From the NCBI RefSeq assembly GCF_038005985.1, contig NZ_JBBOUI010000001.1:577501-641500 (forward strand): a stretch of DNA of 64,000 nucleotides, written 5' to 3'. This stretch comes from Solibacillus sp. FSL R7-0682 (GTDB taxonomy: Bacteria > Bacillota > Bacilli > Bacillales_A > Planococcaceae). Within the stretch, counting starts at the first letter, position 1. Each line of letters starts with the position of its first letter. Both the position numbers and the translations under genes were made by a program. Below are positions 54,198 to 62,976 of the stretch, in pieces. Under the pieces are notes generated by a model. It did not search any database, was not told the DNA's origin, and saw only the letters and a program-made list of their open reading frames with translations.

Positions 54198-54231
54198 AAG
54201 AGCTACCCTAAATTAGGAATAGCTCTTATTA
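54198..54231 (-). terminator. Probable terminator of hmoB
   Basis: AAGAGCTA pairs with TAGCTCTT with inner CCTAA/TTAGG; the T run is weak. Confidence 0.5.
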
Positions 54232-54235
54232 AGCA

Positions 54236-54742
54236 TTATTCTTTCGGTGGTGCACTATATGTCGTAAGATAAGAAGACGCATTAAACATTGATTGCATTG
54301 CTGAAGCAGTGCCTTCAATGATAGGAGCGATAGAAGTAGTATAGTTTTCACTGTTTTTCCATACTTCAAATGAAACCGGTCCACCCCATTGAATAATTAA
54401 TAAATATATTTCAGCTTTTATTGGTCTTAAAAAACGATATGCTATAACAGCATCATTTGTTCCTAACGACGGAATTACATCTAAAACCTTTTTCTCGAAA
54501 ACTGGACGATCATCTGACATAATAGGCATATTGTAAAAAGTGAAAAAGCCCTTTTGCTCAAACGTTCCTTTACTATCTAGCACTTCAAAATTACGAGGAA
54601 CTGCAAAAATTGATTTCTTTTCCGTTTCATGCAAGACAACAGAGTTCCCATCGCCGTGAAGTAAAATAAGTGGCTCCTGTTGATGCTTTGCAATTAACTT
54701 TTCCATATAATCAGATGTCCCTGATGTTACATAAAAATTCAT
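54236..54742 (-). CDS. hmoB: HmoB-like heme-degrading monooxygenase family protein
   Basis: A 168-residue protein of the YhgC/HmoB type: an N-terminal half of its own and a C-terminal ABM (antibiotic biosynthesis monooxygenase) domain. B. subtilis HmoB degrades heme to release iron. The conserved asparagine region (FFTFYNMPIMSDDRPVFE) and the tryptophans in IIQWGGPVSFEVWKNSENY are present, but the histidine that follows the second tryptophan in HmoB/IsdG-type enzymes is replaced (NYTTSIAPI), so activity may be altered. ATG start after AAAGGAGGG. Divergent from hemE, as in B. subtilis but without pbpF between. Confidence 0.82.
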   Translation of the reverse strand: MNFYVTSGTSDYMEKLIAKHQQEPLILLHGDGNSVVLHETEKKSIFAVPRNFEVLDSKGTFEQKGFFTFYNMPIMSDDRPVFEKKVLDVIPSLGTNDAVIAYRFLRPIKAEIYLLIIQWGGPVSFEVWKNSENYTTSIAPIIEGTASAMQSMFNASSYLTTYSAPPKE

Positions 54743-54774
54743 GGCTAAGCCCTCCTTTTACTGTATTATTTCCA

Positions 54775-54803
54775 TTTATAAAGGTGTTCAAGCTATTTGT
54801 CAA
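54775..54803 (-). promoter_or_regulatory. hmoB promoter
   Basis: Minus strand TTGACA (54798-54803), 17 bases, TATAAA (54775-54780). Confidence 0.75.
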
Positions 54804-54880
54804 AAAAATCCTGTAGAAAGGAACAATTTTATGACATTTTCTTAAGAAAACTATACATTAATAAATGAAAAGTTTATAGT

Positions 54881-54895
54881 CGATAATGGATATCA
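54881..54895. promoter_or_regulatory. Degenerate Fur/PerR-like box upstream of hemE
   Basis: CGATAATGGATATCA matches the 7-1-7 Fur pattern TGATAATNATTATCA at 11 of 14 informative positions. It lies between the divergent hmoB and hemE genes, about 60 bases before the hemE start. Could be chance in AT-rich DNA. Confidence 0.3.
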
Positions 54896-54951
54896 ATGAC
54901 GTTTTTAGTAATTAGAAGTATAAATATTAAATTGAAGGGTAGAAATCAAAC

Positions 54952-56001
54952 ATGACGAAATTTAATGATACCTTATTACGTGCAACACGCGGTGAAGAAG
55001 TAGAACATACGCCAGTTTGGTTTATGCGCCAAGCAGGTCGTTCACAACCAGAATATCGTGAAATTAAAGAAAAATATTCATTAGAAGAAATTACGATGCA
55101 ACCAGAATTATGTGCATACGTTACGCGTTTACCTGTAGAACAATATAATGTGGATGCCGCAATTTTATATAAAGATATCGTAACGCCACTTCCAGGAATC
55201 GGTGTCGATGTAAAAATTAAAGCAGGTGTTGGCCCGGTTATTTCAAATCCTATTCGCACAGTAGCGGATGTTGAAAAACTTGGTGAGTTTAATGCAAAAG
55301 AGCATACGCCGTTTGTTTTAGAAACAATTAAGCTACTTACAACAGAGCAATTAAATGTGCCGTTAATTGGTTTTGGCGGTGCACCATTTACATTAGCGAG
55401 CTATATGATTGAAGGCGGGCCAAGCCGTAACTACGCAAAAACAAAATCATTCATGGTGTCACAGCCACAAGCTTGGTTTGCATTAATGGATAAGCTAGCG
55501 GATATGATTATTGCCGATATTACAGCGCAAGTCGAAGCAGGCGCAAAAGCTATTCAAATTTTTGACTCTTGGGTTGGCGCTTTAAGTGTTGAAGATTACC
55601 GTATTTTCATTAAGCCTGTAATGACGCGCATTTTTGGTGAGCTACGTCAACTAAATGTGCCATTAATTCAATTCGGTGTTGGCGCATCTCATTTAGTGAG
55701 TGACTGGCATGATCTACCGATTGACGTTGTTGGATTAGATTGGCGCTTACCAATCCGAGACGCAGAGGCACGCGGTGTAACTAAAGCAGTACAAGGTAAC
55801 TTAGACCCAACATTATTACTAGCAGACTGGAATGTTCTTGAAGCACGTGCAAAGGATATTGTTGACCAAGGTTTAGCTCATAAAGGCGGCCATATTTTCA
55901 ATTTAGGTCACGGTGTATTCCCGGAAGTAGACCCAGCAGTACTGAAGCGATTAACGACATTCGTTCATGACTATAGCCGTGAAAAATTATTAAATCGCTA
56001 A
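54952..56001 (+). CDS. hemE: Uroporphyrinogen decarboxylase
   Basis: Decarboxylates uroporphyrinogen III to coproporphyrinogen III in the cytoplasm. The 349 residues have the two UroD signatures [17 protein letters not shown] (residues about 20-36) and [16 protein letters not shown] (about 140-155), the substrate aspartate region [13 protein letters not shown] and the C-terminal [16 protein letters not shown] start after GAAGGGTAG. First gene of hemE-hemH-hemY. Confidence 0.97.
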   Translation: MTKFNDTLLRATRGEEVEHTPVWFMRQAGRSQPEYREIKEKYSLEEITMQPELCAYVTRLPVEQYNVDAAILYKDIVTPLPGIGVDVKIKAGVGPVISNPIRTVADVEKLGEFNAKEHTPFVLETIKLLTTEQLNVPLIGFGGAPFTLASYMIEGGPSRNYAKTKSFMVSQPQAWFALMDKLADMIIADITAQVEAGAKAIQIFDSWVGALSVEDYRIFIKPVMTRIFGELRQLNVPLIQFGVGASHLVSDWHDLPIDVVGLDWRLPIRDAEARGVTKAVQGNLDPTLLLADWNVLEARAKDIVDQGLAHKGGHIFNLGHGVFPEVDPAVLKRLTTFVHDYSREKLLNR

Positions 56002-56061
56002 CATACATTCTTCAAATAGTTCGTAAAAAGACGTTTAAAAATTTTTTAGAGGTGATAAAAC

Positions 56062-56994
56062 ATGAAAGAAGTACGCGGTTTATTAGTAATGGCATATGGT
56101 ACGCCATATAAAGAAGAAGATATTGAACGTTATTACACACATATTCGTCACGGTCGTAAACCATCACAAGAACATATTGATGATTTAACAGCGCGTTACC
56201 GTGCAATTGGCGGTATTTCACCTTTAGCGAAAATGACAGAAGCACAAGCACAAAGTTTATGTGCACGCTTAAATGAAGTTCAAGATGAAGTGGAATATAA
56301 ATTATTTATCGGCTTAAAGCATATCGAGCCATTTGTAGAAGACGCTGTAGAAGCAATGGTTAAAGAAGGAATTACAGAAGCGGTATCAATCGTTCTAGCA
56401 CCACACTTCTCAACATTTTCTATTAAATCATACAATGGCCGTGCAAAAGAAGCTGCAGAAAAACTTGGTGGTACATTAAATATTACGTCAGTAGAAGCGT
56501 GGTATGACGAGCCGAAGTTTATTGAGTTTTGGAAAGAGGCTGTTAATGGTGAGCTAGCAAAAATGTCTGATGAAGAACGGAATAATTGTTGCTTAATCGT
56601 TTCTAATCACTCATTACCAGAAAAAATTAAATTAGCTGGTGATCCATATGAAGAGCAATTAATTGAAACAGCGCGTCTAATTGAACAAGCTTCTAACATT
56701 GAAAATGTAGAAGTTGGCTGGCAATCTGCAGGTCAAACACCAGAGCCATGGTTAGGACCAGATGTACAAGATTTAACAAAAGAATTATTTGAACAAAAGG
56801 GCTATAAAGCATTCATTTATACACCAGTTGGATTCGTTACAGAGCATTTAGAAGTTTTATACGATAACGACATTGAGTGTAAAGTCGTTTGTGATGAAAT
56901 TGGCGCAAGCTATTATCGTCCAACAATGCCAAATACGCATCCATTATTTATTGATGCAATGGTTGATGCGATTAATAAAAAATTAACGAATTAA
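56062..56994 (+). CDS. hemH: Coproporphyrin III ferrochelatase
   Basis: Inserts Fe2+ into coproporphyrin III in the coproporphyrin-dependent heme pathway of Gram-positives (also called CpfC). The 310 residues include the start [19 protein letters not shown], the metal-binding histidine in [13 protein letters not shown] and the C-terminal [17 protein letters not shown] with conserved His-Leu-Glu. Soluble, lacking the membrane tail of eukaryotic enzymes. ATG start after AGAGGTG. hemY follows 14 bases downstream. Confidence 0.97.
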   Translation: MKEVRGLLVMAYGTPYKEEDIERYYTHIRHGRKPSQEHIDDLTARYRAIGGISPLAKMTEAQAQSLCARLNEVQDEVEYKLFIGLKHIEPFVEDAVEAMVKEGITEAVSIVLAPHFSTFSIKSYNGRAKEAAEKLGGTLNITSVEAWYDEPKFIEFWKEAVNGELAKMSDEERNNCCLIVSNHSLPEKIKLAGDPYEEQLIETARLIEQASNIENVEVGWQSAGQTPEPWLGPDVQDLTKELFEQKGYKAFIYTPVGFVTEHLEVLYDNDIECKVVCDEIGASYYRPTMPNTHPLFIDAMVDAINKKLTN

Positions 56995-57008
56995 CATAGA
57001 GAGTGATG

Positions 57009-58442
57009 ATGAAGGTGACGTTAAAAAAGAGAAAGGTTGTTATCGTTGGCGGTGGAATCACAGGCTTAACGACAGCATTCTATTTACAGCAAAAAGCGAA
57101 GGCGCTTGACGAGTTAATTGAGATCATCATTATTGAAGCGTCCCTACGTTTAGGAGGAAAAATCCATACTGTACGAAAAAATGGGTTTATCATCGAACGT
57201 GGCCCAGAATCGTTTTTTGATACAGGTAGCAATGTTCGTAATTTAGCGCGTGATTTAAACATCGAACATGAAATAATTCAAAATAATAATGGTCGAACAT
57301 TCATTGCAATCGGTAACGAACTTCATCCTATTCCGAGCAATATTTTGCTCGGAGGGTCACCTAAAATCCTTTCGTTTATGAAATCGAATGTCCTTTCTTT
57401 AAGTGGTAAAGTTCGCGCGGCAGGAGATTTATTTTTACCGAAGCTTCCGCATGAAGCAGATGAACCGATTAGTGCGTTTTTCCGTCGTCGGTTCGGGAAA
57501 GAGGTTGTAGAAAATCTTGTGGAGCCTGTGTTAGCAGGTACGTTTGCAGGTGATGTCGACCATCTCAGTATAAATTCCATGTTCCCGCAGTTTTACCAGT
57601 TAGAGAAAGAATATCGTAGTCTTTTAATTGGTATGAAAAAGACGGGGAAGGGAATTTATGCCTTATCAGATACACCAGGTGAAATCCATTACGAATCCTT
57701 TGTAAATGGGTTGGAAGCTTTAATAGAGGCATTAGAAAATGCATTAAGTGAACAAATCATTTTAAAGGGGTTAAAGGTAGATTCTATTGAAAATCTGCAA
57801 GACAATTCATTACAAATATATTTGAATGATGGAAGTACGATTGAAGCTGATAAGGTTATTGTGACAACCCCGTTCAATATGACAAAAAAAATATTCCGTG
57901 ATTCAGAAGTTATGCAACAAATGCCGTATATGAGCTATGCAACAATCGCGACCGTAACGATGTCATTTAAGAAAGGTCAGATGAAAAACTATACGGATGC
58001 ACTTAACTTCTTCGTTTCACGCAATAGTGATTTAGCGATTACAACTTGCACGTGGAGCTCTCATAAATTTAATAATGCAACTCCAGAAGACCATGATATG
58101 CTACGTGTTTATATCGGTCGTGTAGGGGATGAATCAATTGTTGAACTATCTGACAGTGAAATTGAAAAAATTGTCTTACAAGATTTAGAGAAGGCAATTG
58201 GGCTAAAAGCTAAGCCGATCTTCACAGTTGTAGCACGGTGGAAGGAAGCAATGCCTCAATATACAATTGGTCATGAAGTACGATTGGCAACGATGAAAAA
58301 ACAATTCGTTCAAGAATATCCGCATGTGATGTTAGCCGGTAGCTCTTATGAAGGTATTAGTATCCCAGATTGTGTGAAACAAGGAAAAGAAGTTGCTGAT
58401 GAGGTTTTTAACCAATTACTCAATCATAAGATAGTCATTTAA
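57009..58442 (+). CDS. hemY: Oxygen-dependent coproporphyrinogen III oxidase (HemY/CgoX)
   Basis: FAD enzyme oxidising coproporphyrinogen III to coproporphyrin III ahead of HemH. The 477 residues contain the FAD motif VVIVGGGITGLTTAFYL, the GG doublet RLGGKIHT with IERGPESFFDTG, RRRFGKEVVENLVEPVLAGT and the C-terminal AGSSYEGISIPDCVKQGKE. Possible starts are GTG 57003, ATG 57006 and ATG 57009; I prefer 57009 for spacing from AGAGAG. Last gene of hemEHY; a strong terminator follows. Confidence 0.96.
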   Translation: MKVTLKKRKVVIVGGGITGLTTAFYLQQKAKALDELIEIIIIEASLRLGGKIHTVRKNGFIIERGPESFFDTGSNVRNLARDLNIEHEIIQNNNGRTFIAIGNELHPIPSNILLGGSPKILSFMKSNVLSLSGKVRAAGDLFLPKLPHEADEPISAFFRRRFGKEVVENLVEPVLAGTFAGDVDHLSINSMFPQFYQLEKEYRSLLIGMKKTGKGIYALSDTPGEIHYESFVNGLEALIEALENALSEQIILKGLKVDSIENLQDNSLQIYLNDGSTIEADKVIVTTPFNMTKKIFRDSEVMQQMPYMSYATIATVTMSFKKGQMKNYTDALNFFVSRNSDLAITTCTWSSHKFNNATPEDHDMLRVYIGRVGDESIVELSDSEIEKIVLQDLEKAIGLKAKPIFTVVARWKEAMPQYTIGHEVRLATMKKQFVQEYPHVMLAGSSYEGISIPDCVKQGKEVADEVFNQLLNHKIVI

Positions 58443-58472
58443 GTTGAACTATTCCTTATAGAATTGGACAAT

Positions 58473-58515
58473 AACGCTGTATTAAAAGTTTATACTTTTA
58501 ATGCAGCGTTTTTGG
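58473..58515 (+). terminator. Terminator of hemEHY
   Basis: Stem AACGCTG.ATTAAAAG/CTTTTAAT.CAGCGTT with TTT tail. Confidence 0.85.
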
Positions 58516-58623
58516 TTATAAATAAAAGACGATGTAATTACGAAGAAGTTCACAAATTCATCGAATAGCTTTCATGCAAATTTCACATTTTTTTAGTACC
58601 CTAATAAGGAGAGGTGCATCTTT

Positions 58624-59577
58624 ATGAAAACAATTCGAATCGTTTTTTTGTTGCTACTAATCGTTTTTCTAACCAGCTGCTCACATGATCACTTTGAGGG
58701 AATCGATCCTCATCGGTCGTTTATTGCATCTGTAAATATATTAGAGCCATCTATTGTCTATTATGACCAATCAGCAAAAGAAATAGCTACGTGGTCATTA
58801 AATAAAGCTTACACAGGAGCTACACTTGTTGGTCATGATGCAGTTCTATTATTTGGGAATCAATTAACAGAAGCGGATTTATATGAGTTATCTTCTGGGA
58901 AACATATGAAATCAATTCAAACCGGTTTAGGTGTGACAAATGCTTACTTCGATGACCAAACGGATACTATATTTATGACTAATAGTAAAACGAATGAGCT
59001 CTCATCCTATACAAAGAATGGAGAGCTAAACAAAAGTGTGCCATTAGGTAATTATCCGATGGCGATGATTGCTTATGATGGGAAACTATACGTCATTAAT
59101 TATAAAGATACAATCCTTTCGATTATTTCAACGACTACATTACAACGTATCGATGAATGGCAGATTCCTAAATCCTCCAATGGTTTATTTGTATCAAAAG
59201 AGACAAATGAGTTGTGGATTGGTGGTCATGGAGAAGGAAGTAAGCCGAACGATGCAGTGAACGTATATGACCTTACAACAGGGGAAAAGATAAATGAAAT
59301 TCCGATGCCTTTAATGCCAGTAGCTTTTTCACAAAAGGACGGTGAAGTAGCGGTTGTAAGTCATGGAACGAATATGCTGTATGTTGCTAAATTAAATGGG
59401 GACATTATGAGCAAGCAAGAAATTGCTGCGAATCCATTTGCAGTAGCACATTTTAAGGACCAACTTGTCATAGCAGGTTACGATGATCATACACTTTACT
59501 TTATTCAAAACAATCAAATTTTACATCATGTTGAAACCGGCAATGGTCCATTTCAGTTGCTTGTAAGGGAGGGCTAG
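58624..59577 (+). CDS. Beta-propeller-like lipoprotein
   Basis: A 317-residue surface lipoprotein (hydrophobic signal and lipobox LTSC near residues 16-19) followed directly by histidines (CSHDHF). The mature part is built of repeating blades with the YNCE/YVTN-like rhythm: TDTIFMTNSKTNELSSY, GKLYVINYKDTILSIIS, NELWIGGHGEGSKPNDAVN, LVIAGYDDHTLYFIQ. No enzyme motif is visible. ATG start after AAGGAGAGGTG. Its stop is 3 bases before the response regulator, so it leads the four-gene operon and may present a ligand to the sensor kinase; that role is inference. Confidence 0.82.
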   Translation: MKTIRIVFLLLLIVFLTSCSHDHFEGIDPHRSFIASVNILEPSIVYYDQSAKEIATWSLNKAYTGATLVGHDAVLLFGNQLTEADLYELSSGKHMKSIQTGLGVTNAYFDDQTDTIFMTNSKTNELSSYTKNGELNKSVPLGNYPMAMIAYDGKLYVINYKDTILSIISTTTLQRIDEWQIPKSSNGLFVSKETNELWIGGHGEGSKPNDAVNVYDLTTGEKINEIPMPLMPVAFSQKDGEVAVVSHGTNMLYVAKLNGDIMSKQEIAANPFAVAHFKDQLVIAGYDDHTLYFIQNNQILHHVETGNGPFQLLVREG

Positions 59578-59580
59578 TAA

Positions 59581-60273
59581 TTGGCAAAAATCTTAATAGT
59601 GGATGATGAAGAGAATATGCGTCAATTAATCGAAATGTTCCTTTCGAAAGCAGGCTTTGAAACAGTGACAGCCTGTAATGGAACTGACGCATATCATGTC
59701 TTAACACAGCAACAAATAGATCTAGTACTACTAGATATAATGATGCCAGGAGAAAATGGTTTTATTGTTTGTGAAACGGTTCAAGCAATTACAAAGGTAC
59801 CGGTCATTTTCCTTACAGCACTTGATGCCAATGAAGATAAGGTAAGGGGCTTGACGATTGGTGGAGATGATTATATTGTAAAGCCCTTTGCAGCAGATGA
59901 ATTAATTGCTCGTATTCAAGCGGTGTTACGAAGAACAGGTATGACAACTGTACAAGCAGCAGTTAACTACTTACAATGTGGCGTTATTAAAATGGATGAA
60001 GTGTCCCGTAAAGTATATATTGGAGGGGAAGTAGTGGCACTCACATTAAAGGAGTTCGAGCTACTGCATTTATTTATGCAAAATCCAAATAACGTTTATT
60101 CTCGTGAACAGTTGTTAGAGCGAATATGGGATTTGAATTATGCAGGTGGTACACGTACAGTTGATACACATATAAAAACACTTCGTATAAAATTAAGTAA
60201 AAAGTCAAAGGAAGCGAGCGAATACATTCAAACTGTATGGGGAATTGGCTATCGCTTTGAAAAAATATCATGA
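59581..60273 (+). CDS. OmpR/PhoB-family response regulator
   Basis: A 230-residue regulator with receiver domain (Asp8, Asp9, phospho-acceptor Asp52 in VLLDIMMPGENG, Lys in DYIVKPFAADELIAR) and a C-terminal winged-helix DNA-binding domain (LTLKEFELLHLFMQNPNNVYSREQLLE). Starts at TTG with GGAGG 8 bases upstream. The kinase gene overlaps its end by four bases (ATGA). Cognate target promoters are not obvious, though autoregulation of the operon is likely. Confidence 0.94.
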   Translation: MAKILIVDDEENMRQLIEMFLSKAGFETVTACNGTDAYHVLTQQQIDLVLLDIMMPGENGFIVCETVQAITKVPVIFLTALDANEDKVRGLTIGGDDYIVKPFAADELIARIQAVLRRTGMTTVQAAVNYLQCGVIKMDEVSRKVYIGGEVVALTLKEFELLHLFMQNPNNVYSREQLLERIWDLNYAGGTRTVDTHIKTLRIKLSKKSKEASEYIQTVWGIGYRFEKIS

Positions 60274-61658
60274 AAAAGCTGTCATCAAAAATTTGGTTGC
60301 TTATCGTGTTATTTTTAAGTGCTACAGTTTTATTTATGTACATATTCACGAATTTTTTATATGAACAGTTGTATGTTGAAGATACTAAATCAACGATGGT
60401 AGAAGTTGGTGATAAACTGCAATCAATCTATAAAGGTGGAAAGGTTTCAGATGAATTAATTGCTCAAATTGAGGATTATGCAGCTTATTCAAACTTTGAA
60501 ATTTTTGCCGTACGTAACCCACGGGAATTAAGTGCATGTGTACCATTTGATATTGATTATGATACATTAATTGGTCCTGACGAACGTAGGCAGCTTATTG
60601 CTGGCCGAGAGGTAATAAAAATTGGCTATGAACCACGATTCGAACGACAAATTATTTCAGTTATTTTACCATTTACAGATCAAAATCGCTTGGAAGGCAT
60701 TATTTATCTTTACTATCCATTAGCGAAAATTTCAGAGCTCGCAAAAGAAGAAGTAATTTTGCTCATTACAGGAGCGGCTATGTTTTTAATGGTTGCTGCA
60801 TTTTTCGTTTATTGCGGCATGCGAAAAATATTACGGCCTCTTTCGAATTTACAGCAGGCAGTTCATCAAATGGCGAGTGGAGATTATGGGACAAGGGTAG
60901 AGGTTACCTCAAAAGATGAAATTGGGAACTTATCTGCAGCTTTTAATCAAATGGCAAACTCAATTCAAAAAGAAGATGAGGCACAAAAGTCATTTTTAGC
61001 GACTGTTTCTCATGAATTACGTACACCAATAAGCTATGTAAAGGGATATAGTGAAGCAATTCAGCAAGGCGTAATTGAAAAAGAAAAGCAAGGGGAAGCG
61101 ATTCAATTAATCGTTCGAGAGTCAGCCCGAATGGAACGATTGACAAACGAACTAATGCAGCTAGCGCGTAAAGAACAAGCTTTTAATCCTTCCGAAATGG
61201 AACCACTTATTTTAGCTGAGACGATTCGAGATGTATTAACTTTGTTGGAGCAACAAGCACGAGTAAAAAATATACAGTTTGTTCAAACGCTAGAAGAAGA
61301 ATTAATTATTATGGGCTTTGAAGAAAAAATGAAACAAGTGTTTATTAATACTATTGAAAATGCTATTCGTTATTCAAATGATGGTGGTTCCATTTATATT
61401 GAATCGAATGAAATTAGCAAAAGTGCTTCAATTACCATCAGAGATGAAGGAATAGGTATACCGAATGAGGATTTACCTTACGTAACAGAACGTTTTTATC
61501 GTGTGAATAAAGCACGCAGTCGTTCGGATGGTGGTAGCGGGCTAGGATTATCAATTGTTGATCAAATTATTAAGCAGCATAACGGCAGCTTAACAATACA
61601 AAGTGAATTAAATATCGGAACGAGCGTGAACATTACGCTCCCATTAATGGAGGAATAA
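60270..61658 (+). CDS. Membrane sensor histidine kinase
   Basis: A 462-residue kinase with two membrane helices (about residues 8-30 and 163-185) enclosing an extracytoplasmic domain of about 130 residues, then HAMP (LQQAVHQMASGDYGTRVEV), HisKA with His248 in ATVSHELRTPISYVKGYSEA and HATPase (N-box NTIENAIRYSNDGG, RDEGIGIPNED, GSGLGLSIV). The sensor domain has a single cysteine (LSACVPFDI) and no recognised ligand fold. It pairs with the preceding regulator and is two bases from the YtkA-like lipoprotein gene. Confidence 0.94.
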   Translation: MKKLSSKIWLLIVLFLSATVLFMYIFTNFLYEQLYVEDTKSTMVEVGDKLQSIYKGGKVSDELIAQIEDYAAYSNFEIFAVRNPRELSACVPFDIDYDTLIGPDERRQLIAGREVIKIGYEPRFERQIISVILPFTDQNRLEGIIYLYYPLAKISELAKEEVILLITGAAMFLMVAAFFVYCGMRKILRPLSNLQQAVHQMASGDYGTRVEVTSKDEIGNLSAAFNQMANSIQKEDEAQKSFLATVSHELRTPISYVKGYSEAIQQGVIEKEKQGEAIQLIVRESARMERLTNELMQLARKEQAFNPSEMEPLILAETIRDVLTLLEQQARVKNIQFVQTLEEELIIMGFEEKMKQVFINTIENAIRYSNDGGSIYIESNEISKSASITIRDEGIGIPNEDLPYVTERFYRVNKARSRSDGGSGLGLSIVDQIIKQHNGSLTIQSELNIGTSVNITLPLMEE

Positions 61659-61660
61659 AC

Positions 61661-62170
61661 ATGAAAAAGTGGCTTTACAGTGCAGTATTAGTACCTTTTT
61701 TATTATTTGGTTGTAGCAATGAAGAAGTAGAAGTGGATACATTAGATAATGGTGTAATGCCGGCAGAAGTAGTTGTAGAAATTCAAACACCGGAGAAACT
61801 AAATGTGAATGAAGATGTTGAACTAACTGCAAAAGTTACGCAAAATAATGAGGCGGTTAATGATGCGGATGAAGTGAAATTTGAGGTGTGGGAATCGGGT
61901 CTCCGTGATGACGGACAAATGCTTGACGGAAAGTTAACGGAGGACGGTGTTTATGTGGTCGATTATACATTTGATCACGATGGTGTATATTATATGTTTG
62001 CACATACAACTGCGCGCGGTTTACATGTAATGCCAAAACAAAAGCTTATTGTTGGTAATCCCGATATGAGTAAAGTGCTTGAAGATACAAGTTCAAAAAC
62101 TATGGACCACGACACAAGCGATAGTGAAGGTCATAATGAAGAAGAAAAAGAAGAAGATCACAATCATTAA
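61661..62170 (+). CDS. YtkA/FixH-like lipoprotein with His-rich tail
   Basis: A 169-residue lipoprotein (lipobox LFGC near residues 15-18). Residues about 35-125 form a YtkA-type beta-sandwich (EKLNVNEDVELTAKVTQ, GVYVVDYTFDHDGVYYMFAH). The C-terminal 30 residues are rich in His, Asp and Glu (MDHDTSDSEGHNEEEKEEDH, then NH), a likely metal-chelating tail. YtkA domains occur near copper and cytochrome assembly genes, so copper or another divalent metal is a reasonable ligand guess. ATG start after GGAGG; last gene of the operon. Confidence 0.85.
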   Translation: MKKWLYSAVLVPFLLFGCSNEEVEVDTLDNGVMPAEVVVEIQTPEKLNVNEDVELTAKVTQNNEAVNDADEVKFEVWESGLRDDGQMLDGKLTEDGVYVVDYTFDHDGVYYMFAHTTARGLHVMPKQKLIVGNPDMSKVLEDTSSKTMDHDTSDSEGHNEEEKEEDHNH

Positions 62171-62181
62171 ATATTTAATAG

Positions 62182-62243
62182 TTGCAAAATAGTGTGAAGC
62201 GAGTATAATGATGACCAGATGACCAAATAGGTTTTCTGGTCAT
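62182..62243 (+). promoter_or_regulatory. Promoter and operator of the TetR gene
   Basis: TTGCAA (62182-62187), 16 bases, perfect TATAAT (62204-62209), then ATGACCAGATGACC with a downstream TCTGGTCAT (62211-62243). ATGACCAGA/TCTGGTCAT form a 9-bp inverted repeat followed by TTTTT, so the element could also end transcripts from the upstream operon. A related sequence lies before yhgE. Confidence 0.6.
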
Positions 62244-62312
62244 TTTTAATTATCTAGGCAAAAACGCAAGTCCTTCGCATAATTAAGTAATATCAATTGG
62301 GGGGGTGGATAT

Positions 62313-62888
62313 ATGGATCGCCGACAAGAAATATTAATCGCTGCAACAAAATCTTTTACACTGTTTGGTTATAAAGCAACAACAATTGAACAAGTCGCGA
62401 AAATTGCTAATGTCGGTAAAGGAACTATTTATACGTTTTTTTCTAATAAGGAGGAGCTTTTTCAAGAAGTTGTTCTACATTTGATTGATGAAATGAAACG
62501 TGAAACAGATAAAACAATTAACGAAAATGTTAGCTTTATGGAAAATGCCCACACTGCACTAATGAAAATGCTCGAGTTTAGAGAACGACATTTATTATTT
62601 GTGAAATTAATTGAAGAAGAAAAGGCATTGCGAACACCTGAAGTAATTCAGATGCTTTTAAAAATCGAAGGTGAAATCGTGTCTTATGTCTCAATGCGAA
62701 TTCGCAAAGGGATGGAAAAAGGCGAAATTAATGAATGTAATCCAGAGCATGTGTCATACTTATTATTTAAATCATATATTGCATTTATCGTAGATTGGCA
62801 GTTAACACATAAAGAACCACTAAATCAACAAGAAATTTTATCATTATTTAGTGAAACGATTTTTCGTGGTTTAGCAAAAAAAAAGTAA
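62313..62888 (+). CDS. yhgD: TetR/AcrR-family regulator (YhgD-like)
   Basis: A 191-residue repressor. The N-terminal helix-turn-helix is TTIEQVAKIANVGKGTIYTFFSNKEELFQ; the rest is a helical ligand domain (KLIEEEKALRTPEVIQML). In B. subtilis yhgD directly precedes yhgE, as here, so yhgE is its probable target. ATG start after GGGGGGTGG. It has its own promoter with an operator-like sequence; autoregulation is likely. Inducer unknown. Confidence 0.92.
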   Translation: MDRRQEILIAATKSFTLFGYKATTIEQVAKIANVGKGTIYTFFSNKEELFQEVVLHLIDEMKRETDKTINENVSFMENAHTALMKMLEFRERHLLFVKLIEEEKALRTPEVIQMLLKIEGEIVSYVSMRIRKGMEKGEINECNPEHVSYLLFKSYIAFIVDWQLTHKEPLNQQEILSLFSETIFRGLAKKK

Positions 62889-62889
62889 T

Positions 62890-62922
62890 CTTCACTTCCT
62901 ATGGAGTGAGTTTCTTTTTACA
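62890..62922 (+). terminator. Weak terminator-like hairpin after the TetR gene
   Basis: TCACTTCC pairs with GGAGTGA (one bulge), followed by GTTTCTTTTT. Read-through into yhgE is possible. Confidence 0.5.
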
Positions 62923-62927
62923 ATAAA

Positions 62928-62951
62928 ATGACCGAATGACGATTTTGGTCA
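62928..62951 (+). promoter_or_regulatory. Operator-like sequence upstream of yhgE
   Basis: ATGACCGAATGAC with a downstream GGTCA, closely matching ATGACCAGATGAC before the TetR gene. It lies just after a TACAAT -10-like element (62919-62924). Probable TetR site. Confidence 0.55.
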
Positions 62952-62976
62952 ATTAGTATTTTAAGGAGGTATTTTT

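Noticed and set aside
62211..62245. Reading ATGACCAGA/TCTGGTCAT only as a terminator of the lipoprotein operon
   Set aside because: It lies directly after a consensus promoter for the TetR gene and matches the sequence before yhgE, so an operator is the better primary reading; dual use remains possible.
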